Positions 57,301 to 64,000 of a stretch of 64,000 nucleotides of DNA are shown here, in pieces. The first letter of the stretch is position 1; the number at the start of each line of letters is the position of its first letter. Under the pieces are notes generated by a model, which saw only the letters and a list, made by a program, of their open reading frames with translations, searched no databases and was not told the DNA's origin. The stretch lies in NCBI GenBank assembly GCA_036874045.1, contig CM072346.1, positions 10,640,001 to 10,704,000 of the forward strand, read 5' to 3'. Source of the DNA: Cymodocea nodosa (Eukaryota > Streptophyta > Magnoliopsida > Alismatales > Cymodoceaceae). Both the position numbers and the translations under genes were made by a program.

Positions 57301-60300
57301 AGTATCAGAAGAAAGCAAATTCGGTGAAGCATAAAAAGATAAGATATTCGTCACTGAAAAATTGCTGAAGAAGAAAGAGAAGAAGAAGAAGAAGAAAGAA
57401 CTCAAATAGGGAGAAATGTTTTAAATTTTGCAAATTAGTTTTCTCTGTTTGTAGTTATGAAATTATTTAGATGATATATGGTATCGAAATATAATTGCAT
57501 CTACAATTTCTGAAAAGAATTGAATTGTATATTGTAATTGAAACCTTGAATAAAAATGATTTTATGAAAACAATGTCTCGACTTGTTTTTAAGTTTTAAA
57601 GTTTAAATTATATTCGAAAATATTGAAAAACACAATTCACCCCCCTCTTGTGTAACCATACGGTCCTACAGTAGCTTACTAGATTATGGTAAGAACTCTT
57701 TAGATTGTGAAAAGGAATGACTTAGTATTATACTAAAATGGTTGTAAAGGATGGTTGTTAACCACATAACACTATATTAGTGTAGAGGATCAAGTGTGAG
57801 CCATAAGAAGTGAATGTAACTTGGATTGCTAGTGAACCATTAGAAATTTGTTTGTGTTCTTTTAGTTCACATTTATATTTTTTTCCTCTCAACATTTATT
57901 TAAAGAAATTCACTCAAAACATCTCATTTATTGTGTAAATTGATCTTATTTTTATATTTCTAGAAAATTAATCCAAATTACACTATTCACCTCTTGCCAA
58001 TAAAGTCAATCAATTCTATTAAATGTCATTGATGTAAGATTAATCTAATTGATAGATTTAATCATTTATAGATCTTCATAATTTATGGTTTTTAAATTAT
58101 AAGATGACCATTTTTTATGTTATGGTTTTTAAATTATAAAATGAGGATCTCTTAAGTCATGGTTTTTAAATTATAAGATGATTTTTTATGATATGTTTTT
58201 AAATTATAAGAGTATGACTTTTTAAGTTATGGTTTTTAAATTATAAGATGAGGATCTCTTAAGTTAGGGTTTTAAAATTATAAGATGAGGATTTTTTATG
58301 TCATGGATTTTAAATTACAAAATGATGACTTTTTAGTTATGGTTTTTAAATTATAAGAGAATGATCTCTTATGTTATGGTTTTTAAATTATAAGATGAGG
58401 AACTTTTTTGTTATGAAGTAATTGTAAAAATGGAAGGTGATTTTGATTGTGAGAGGGATCTTATATATAGAAAGGGTAATTTCAATGATGAGGGATAATT
58501 TTTGGTTAAGAAAAATTATTATTTATTGATTATGGAGGTGATGATGATTTTTGACTATAAAAGTGATTTTTTTAACAATAAGGGGGAATTTTATGATTAT
58601 GAAAGATTATGAAAGAGATTCTTACTAATGATTTTTAACTATAAAGTAATTTTTAATGATAAAGATTATTACATTAAAGATGATTTTCAAATGATTAAGA
58701 TTATTTCTTAACATGCAAATGATTATTTTTAAAAAGAAAGATTTCAAATCATAAGGGATGATTATTTGTAAAATTAACTCCTTTACTTGCCAAATGCAAT
58801 GTTGATGGATTGATCAAAACCAAATCTACAGTGACATTATCAACAAATTAGAAGGAATTATTTATTTAAATGATTAAAGACAATTATTTGAATGAAATTG
58901 AACTGAAGACTCACTAAAGTCCAAATGTTGACTAATTTCAAATGGAATGTTCAAAGATTAACCTTGATAGTTGTTGAAAATGTTAGGATTGTATGGCTCA
59001 CCAAAGGGGGGGGTGAATGGTGATCTATGTGTAATTTAATTCTTTTCTAGCTTACCTAATTTATTTGATTAACAAGGATTAAATAAACATACACAATAGT
59101 GATAAATAATCGACATAAAAATTTTTAGGTGGTTCACTAACTCGACTAGTTTGCCCTTAAAATTCACTTGAACTTCACTAAGTTATAACTTACAACACTT
59201 ACTTTCAAGTAGAAGCAAGAACCAACACTTGAGCTTTTAGGTAAAAACTCTGAACCAACCTTTCCTTTGAGCTTTTGATGCAAGCTCTGAACCAACAGTG
59301 AACTTTCAAGTGCAAGTCCACGAACCAACAATCTTACTTTCTTTCAAAATTTGAGCGCAAAGAGCTCTTACTATTCTTCTTTTCAATCTTTACTGAAATA
59401 TGTATCGTGAAATATTGTTTGTAACTCTCAAAAGTATGTGATAATCTTGTCTTTTATCTTCTCTTTACTGATCATATTTATATCAAGAGGTATAATGATC
59501 ATATTTCTTCCAACAGTATTTGTCCTGCTGTACTTACTATGCAGTCAATTCTAAAAATGATAAGTTACAATTTTATATAGTATCCTTTATGTAGTCTTTC
59601 AATTCTATTTGATTTTCAAATAGTTATCTATCGTAACCTTCCAAAAACTCGAATAGTTCTGTAACTCTCTGAAAAACTCGAATAGTTATACTCATCATGT
59701 GATCCTTTAAGTTCTACATGTGTCTTCAAGTTCGGATAGTTGGGTTTGTAATTTTTTGAAAAACTCGAATAGTTATCTTGTAACTATCTAAAAAACTCGA
59801 ACAATTATCCTTCAAAGCTTTTGACTATTCGTCACGTGTTTCTTTAAGTTCCTCACGTGTTTCTTCAAGTTCGGACAATTAGATTTATAACGTTCCAAAA
59901 AACTCAAATAGTTATCTTATAACTATCCGAAAAAAACTCAAACAGTTATCCTTCAAGGTTTTTGACTACTCGTCACGTGTTTCTTTAAATTCAGATAGTT
60001 GTACCTATTAACTTTCCAAAATGTCTTAACTTTCGGATAATTAACTATCTTAACTTTTTGATTTTCTTTTTAAGCTTCTAACTATTGGTTTCTAATTTCT
60101 ACATGTGCAATTTAAGTTTAGATAGTTAGCTTTTCTAACTCTTCGATTCTGTCTTGTTTTCAGATAGTTACTTATTGTAACTTACCAAAAATCTCGAATA
60201 GTTATCCTTTAATATTTCTAACTTTCACCATGTACATATTTAAATGACTTAATTGTTCGGATAATTATCCTTTTTAACTTTTCAACTTTCTTGGATTTTC

Positions 60301-63300
60301 GGATAATTAGCTCCTTTAACTTTCCAAAAACTTAAACCTTTATCTGACCTTTCGAAAGTCCTCTTATTTTCAGACAGTTAGTCATGTAACCTTTTGAAAA
60401 TACTTTCTTATTACTTTAAGCTAACTTTCGAATGTTTGGCCTAGTAATCTTCCAAAATTCCTCTTATTTCGGATACTTAAGCTTTAAAGTGTGTTTTAAC
60501 TATCCAAAATTCCTGTTTTTCTCTGGCCATCTTCTAAATTACTTGTATCTGTTTATCTACCAACCTATGAAATACATAAACTTCTCACATGGATATTTGC
60601 ATTATCAAAATACAAGAGTTCTAACAGAAAATAAGGGAGAGATTGGAAGAAAGTCAATGGAAAATTGCTGAAGGCTACTAGAATCTATTGTAGGGCTTCT
60701 GAAATCTATTGTGAGGCTATCAAAATTCACTACTAGTTTGCCAAAGAAGTATCGAACCATGGATTTAGGCATCTTAGTTGCTTAGAAAGGATTGGAGAGG
60801 TTAAAGTTATTCCAGATATGCCTTCACTTTGGAGTTTCAATGATTGGAGGGAGTTAGGGAGATCATCAGAGTTTTTGGGCAGGTCGAAGTCCACTAGGGT
60901 CCATTGGGAAAGTCTAAAATCCAACGAACAAAGAAGCTTTCAAGAGCAGAAGTAAAGGGGTTTGCATGTTGGAAGTTTAAGAATCCAAATAGTGCTGAAA
61001 GAATGCTTTAAAATGAAAGATTAGGAGGTTTTATAGAGGCTTACTAGTGGAGACAAGGAATCACATGCAAGGACAGGTGTAGGAGACTATATCACATGGA
61101 GAATATCTCAAAAGAGGGAAGAATGGTTGGTCAAAAGGCTAAAAAAGTAGGTCAAAAAAGCTAAAAAGGTTAGCAGACAGACAACCAGTTCATACGCTGA
61201 TAAGCCTAAAAAGGAGATTTTAGAGGATTTGGATGTTAAATGATTTTAGTGATAGAAATGATTTAATTGATTCAATTGGGTGATTTAATTAAGGGTTTAC
61301 ATGTTTTGATTAAATAACTTAGATGATTTGATTAAGTATTTTAAATTAAATGGCTTAATAGTTAAATTAGATGTTTCTAAATATTTAAATACCTTTGATG
61401 ATTTACATGTTTTAATTAAGCTTTTTTTGATGACTTAGGTGTTTTAATTAAATATCTTAAGTAATTTAATTGATTAATTATTTTGTGTGAGAGGTAAATG
61501 GTAGAAAAGGGAGATGACAAAATAGATACAATAGGTGAGAAGGACAATCTAGCATCTAACAACATTAACTAATTATTAAGCCTAAAGTAATGTATCAATA
61601 GATACAATACATGTGAATATGACCCATACCACCCATACAACTCCTCGCCCCCTTAAACATTCAATATGGAATTAATATTTGTATAATTCCCTTATTTTTT
61701 AAATCATTTTCCATTATGAGTTTTTTCAATTATTTGTACATGATTTAAGAGTTCTCATGCATGTGACTATTATACCTCTATTTAATTGGTATTTTGTACA
61801 TGATAATTGTCTAGAAAATTTATCTAAGTGTTTTTATATGTTTATTATAGCTTGTTTTATCTTATTCCTAAGTTTTAAGTAGAAATTTGGAGATTTTTGG
61901 TCATTTCTATCTATATGATCCTTGATATTTTCTTTTTTCTAAAGGACTCATCTTCAATAGGATACCAATATTTGAAATTATGATTGTAATTGAAAAGATC
62001 TTTGAAAAGGATTCATGAAGGACCATGATTTTCAACCACTAATTTGGCAAAACATGACTACATCAAGATCTTACTAACTAGTATGAAGCTATATATCTAT
62101 GAATTAAAATGCTTTACCAAAAGTGTAATTTATAGGTCTGAGAAGCACAAGTCCCTTTGTTTCTTTGCCTTCCCATTATATTATATATATAATATAAAAG
62201 AAACTTGATGTTATAATAATGTGCAAATTTTTAATAATTTAGGATATAAATTTTCCTCCCATTCCTCCACTCTACCTATAACTACCACATTGTCTCTTAT
62301 CATTTTCTATTTCTATCATAATGATATAAAGGAAATTTTCTCATCCAAAACAATGCATAAAATTTTAATAATTTATGAAAAAATCATAAACATTTTCTAC
62401 ATTCACCTACTCCTCTACTTGCAACCATCATATTCTCCCATATTTTTTAAATTTCTTTCACAATAATATAATGGACATTTCACCATCATAATGAAGTGTA
62501 AATTTTCAATAATTTATGATGCAATTGTAAATTTTCCCAAATTATTCTTCTACTCTACTTGTAACATCCACATTCTATTAAATTGTTTTTAGTTTTTCTT
62601 GCATCATTATTTACATACATTAAAATTAATACATTATATAGGAATCATCCTCATCATAACAATGTGTAAATTCCTAATAACTAGGGATACAATTGTAATT
62701 TTTTCTATCATTACACAATTTTATATGGGAAACCATTATGAGATCATGAGTGGTTACAAGGACAAATGAAAGATGAAACCATATATTTACCACATTCCAT
62801 AAAGGAATTCAAAATTCAAATTGATTAATAAGTTCATTTAATTAGATAATTAACAATTAAAATAATTTACAGCAAGAAACCCAAGCTCAAGCTCATTTTT
62901 GACTAATTGTATCACGTGTAGTCATTTATTCATTGTCTACGTTTGTGTGGACACTTGTCCTATGCACACGGCATGCCATTACCTTTTACATTAGATATTA
63001 CGTCAATGTAGAGTATCATTTAAGATTTAAATGAATATAATTATAGTCATATGGGCTCCATTTAATGATTGAACTAGAATCACTTCCAACAATTTAATTG
63101 GTCATATCTTAACTAGAGGAAGAGAGAACGTCATTCATTTCTCGCTAAATATAAGTGCAATACGAATAAAGAAAATGTTCTCACGCAGGATCACAAACGG
63201 CAAGACATTGCAAATTAAACAAATTAGGATTTGCAACCAGAACTTCAGTAGCGCAACCGGGGTTCCAGAAACAGCATCAGCAAAAAGTAAAAGTAATAGC

Positions 63301-63908
63301 ATATTATTAACAACGTACCAGAACCAAGCAAGAATACGAGCAGGAGCTTCCCGGTGGACCTCAGTATCCTACGGAGATCAGACTTGAAAAGCAGCAGAGG
63401 CACGGCTAATGGTAGCAAATATTCCAATACCACTTTATATGCAGGCGCCTCGCTTGGAAGGACTCCCAAGCTAGTGGCCGCCAGCCCCACCAGCGTGCTG
63501 ACCAGTGCCCCGCTCAGTGCCTTCCCCAACGTCGTCTTCTCAGACCTTCCTTCCAACCACAACCAAAAGCCGCAATCAACACCAGAACAACTTCAACAGT
63601 GGGAAAGGGGAAGCAGTATCACAGCAAAAGTGATACCAGATGCCGAAGGCAGCGGTGGCGAAGAGGGCGGTCCAGGTGCCCCAATGGTCGGAGGGAGAGA
63701 TAAGGGGAGAGACACAGCGGATTTGGGAGGTGAAGCCGGCGACCGTGAAGTTGTTGGATCGCAGCGGTCTGGAGATGACGGAGAGGTTTGGAAACGGGGA
63801 TTGAATCGGGAGTTGGCGAAAGGAAACAGTGGATGGCGGAAGAAAGCGGACGAGCGAGGAGCAGGAAAGATGGGTGCCCAAGGAGAGTGAGAAGCACGTG
63901 GAAGCCAT
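51009..63908 (-). CDS. DUF819 family multi-pass membrane protein, plastid-targeted, six exons
   Basis: Six exons join into 1338 bases (445 residues): 63908-63637, 63545-63319, 53853-53743, 52721-52566, 51840-51593 and 51332-51009. All five introns have GT-AG ends and the phases agree. The first 70 residues ([20 protein letters not shown]) are Ser-rich, poor in acidic residues and fit a plastid transit peptide. The rest is the DUF819 (YjcL-like) domain with about ten membrane segments and the conserved blocks [70 protein letters not shown] and [20 protein letters not shown]. Length and order agree with the Arabidopsis homologue as I recall it. The transported substrate, if any, is unknown. Intron 2 is 9465 bases long and full of transposon DNA. 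The start ATG 63908 is chosen because transit-peptide sequence begins there. Confidence 0.92.
51593..51840 (-). CDS. DUF819 gene exon 5
   Basis: The acceptor ttcttacag is followed by [20 protein letters not shown] to AVALILLQ, and the donor is gtgaaa. Confidence 0.9.
52566..52721 (-). CDS. DUF819 gene exon 4
   Basis: The acceptor atttgcag is followed by [20 protein letters not shown] to TSIPKHG, and the donor is gtaata. Confidence 0.9.
53743..53853 (-). CDS. DUF819 gene exon 3
   Basis: The acceptor gcaacag is followed by [20 protein letters not shown] to SRHIGG, and the donor is gtatgt. Confidence 0.9.
53854..54674. other. Intron 2 of the DUF819 gene, proximal 3' part
   Basis: I see nothing coding. 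The sequence is plain AT-rich intron. It is followed by short tandem repeats and transposon insertions. Confidence 0.6.
54675..54840. repeat. Tandem repeat, unit about 75 bases, two to three copies
   Basis: Units start ccaaaagtagacctccattt (54683 and 54758; a third, partial, at about 54829) and contain an A-run, acaacatactgattccgagc and accaatgtaccatt. The A-run length differs between units. Confidence 0.85.
54901..55113. repeat. Perfect tandem duplication, unit 107 bases
   Basis: The unit starting tcaagttatctggaaatgac occurs at 54901 and again at 55008, with no difference over about 105 bases. It contains several ATACCA/ATGACATACCA words shared with the upstream repeat. Confidence 0.93.
56014..57670 (+). 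mobile_element. Copia solo LTR 2 (Sirevirus-like) in intron 2
   Basis: The 1657-base LTR begins TGTTGAGTATTTTGTTTTGA and ends CGGTCCTACA. It is the uninterrupted relative of the split solo LTR 1. Flanks are ttagt and gtagc; the empty site in the neighbouring duplicate reads ttagc, so each flank has one change from a 5-base duplication. Bases 56250-56600 hold repeated cacgtgagaactcgttaagtta blocks and gttcgttgagttaacgtaac palindromes. The leader-like 3' part has three tandem units. No internal domains remain. Confidence 0.9.
57165..57375 (+). repeat. Tandem repeat in solo LTR 2, unit about 66 bases, three copies
   Basis: The units contain gtgaaagaaaatt(c)agtgaagca, aaaaaggtaagat and gtcactgaagattt(aa)agtatca. 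Solo LTR 1 has two such units (about 10640-10755), so the copy number varies within the family. Confidence 0.8.
58081..58410. repeat. AT-rich minisatellite, about nine units of 30-45 bases
   Basis: The core atggtttttaaattataaga is repeated with variable linkers such as tgaggatctcttaagt and tgactttttagtt. Confidence 0.9.
58411..58980. other. Intron 2 AT-rich sequence
   Basis: I see no gene. Loose repeats of gattatt and tgattttta words follow the minisatellite. Confidence 0.5.
58981..60626 (-). mobile_element. Copia solo LTR 3 in intron 2, minus strand
   Basis: The 1646-base LTR has perfect 5-base target duplications gaaaa (58976-58980 and 60627-60631). On the minus strand it starts TGTTAGAACTCTTGTATTTT and ends CCATACAATCCTAACA, a layout like solo LTRs 1 and 2 (start TGTT..TTTTGAT, end ccatacgatcctaca). 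Bases 59640-60440 hold many aactcgaatagtta and ttcggatagtt units and three tcacgtgttt boxes. There are no internal domains. Confidence 0.93.
60627..63318. other. Intron 2, distal 5' part
   Basis: I see no gene or recognisable element. It is AT-rich with gatttaattga-type repeats near 61245-61470. Confidence 0.5.
63319..63545 (-). CDS. DUF819 gene exon 2
   Basis: After a 91-base intron it codes [20 protein letters not shown] to LLVFLLGS. The donor gtacgt opens the 9.5 kb intron 2. Confidence 0.9.
63637..63908 (-). CDS. DUF819 gene exon 1 (transit peptide)
   Basis: It codes MASTCFSL to the start of FGIW and ends in phase 2 before gtatcac. The GC content is higher than in the surroundings. Confidence 0.88.
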
Positions 63909-64000
63909 GGGAGGTCGGGAATGGACGAATGATGGCGATGAGTGGGAGAGAGAAAAATATGAGTGGGAGAGAGAAAAATACAAAGTTAGATTAGCGCAAG
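63909..64000 (-). promoter_or_regulatory. 5' UTR of the DUF819 gene with CT-rich direct repeat
   Basis: On the minus strand a 21-base unit, tttttctctctcccactcat, occurs twice (about 63938-63979). Such CT-rich tracts are common near plant transcription starts. The same frame is open upstream of ATG 63908 but lacks a plausible transit-peptide start. The promoter itself is outside the window. Confidence 0.55.

Larger units (their letters stand above)
55292..58075. repeat. Tandem duplication of about 500 bases, second copy split by a solo LTR
   Basis: Copy 1 is 55292-55790 and copy 2 is 55917-56013 plus 57671-58075. Shared text includes taaggcactcattgaagatc, attaaagaacttag, ggttgtaaagga and aatttgtttgtgttctt. 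Copy 1 keeps the empty target aacttagctta of the LTR insertion at 55381-55391. Confidence 0.88.

Noticed and set aside
63354-63890. Long plus-strand ORF of 178 residues
   Set aside because: It is antisense to exons 1 and 2 of the DUF819 gene, in GC-rich coding DNA, and has no recognisable domain.

Overview
The window is nuclear DNA from a flowering plant. The evidence is plant-lineage retrotransposons (Sirevirus- and Tork-type Ty1/copia, Athila-type Ty3/gypsy, an L1-type LINE), tRNA-Asp-type and tRNA-Met-type primer sites, and one spliced, plastid-targeted DUF819 gene. Base composition is AT-rich. I cannot name the species.

Bases 1-46354 are a pile of nested retrotransposons. A decayed copia pol with a further ORF behind it (1-3958) abuts a very large minus-strand Athila-like element (element A, 3935-35591). 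Element A has a long direct LTR pair about 96% identical by eye, and four later insertions: a copia solo LTR (4206-11060, TSD ccaac) in its 3' LTR; an L1-type LINE (about 4523-9824) inside that solo LTR; a complete Tork-type copia element (22219-27720, TSD gtaat) in its integrase; and another solo LTR (29706-31951, TSD ataac/attac) in its protease. Element A has an odd gene order on the minus strand: LTR, PBS, zinc knuckle, protease, RT-RNase H, integrase, env-like coiled-coil ORF, then the gag capsid ORF, then an inverted env-like fragment, an F-box-like host gene fragment, two polypurine tracts and the LTR.

An inverted LTR fragment (35592-35822) joins element A to a plus-strand Athila-like element (35823-44396). 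This second element has a truncated 5' LTR, a complete 3' LTR and no capsid domain. It is followed by a third minus-strand Athila piece (44397-46354). From 46355 to about 50980 I see no gene, only possible LTR remnants.

The one convincing host gene is on the minus strand from 63908 to 51009. It has six exons with consistent GT-AG splice sites and a 1338-base CDS (445 residues) for a multi-pass DUF819 membrane protein with a plastid-type N-terminus. Its second intron is about 9.5 kb and holds two copia solo LTRs (56014-57670 plus, 58981-60626 minus), a 0.5 kb tandem duplication and several short tandem repeats.

The most unusual signal is regulatory. The U3-like part of a copia LTR family and that of the Athila LTR share a homologous stretch of about 300 bp, in the same transcriptional sense, built from G-box (CACGTG) and CGTTGAGTTA/TAACTCAACG palindromes. 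A different 13-mer palindrome, TCGGTTCAACCGA, is shared by both ends of the LINE and the integrase-env spacer of element A. This suggests short palindromic control modules circulate among unrelated retrotransposon superfamilies in this genome.
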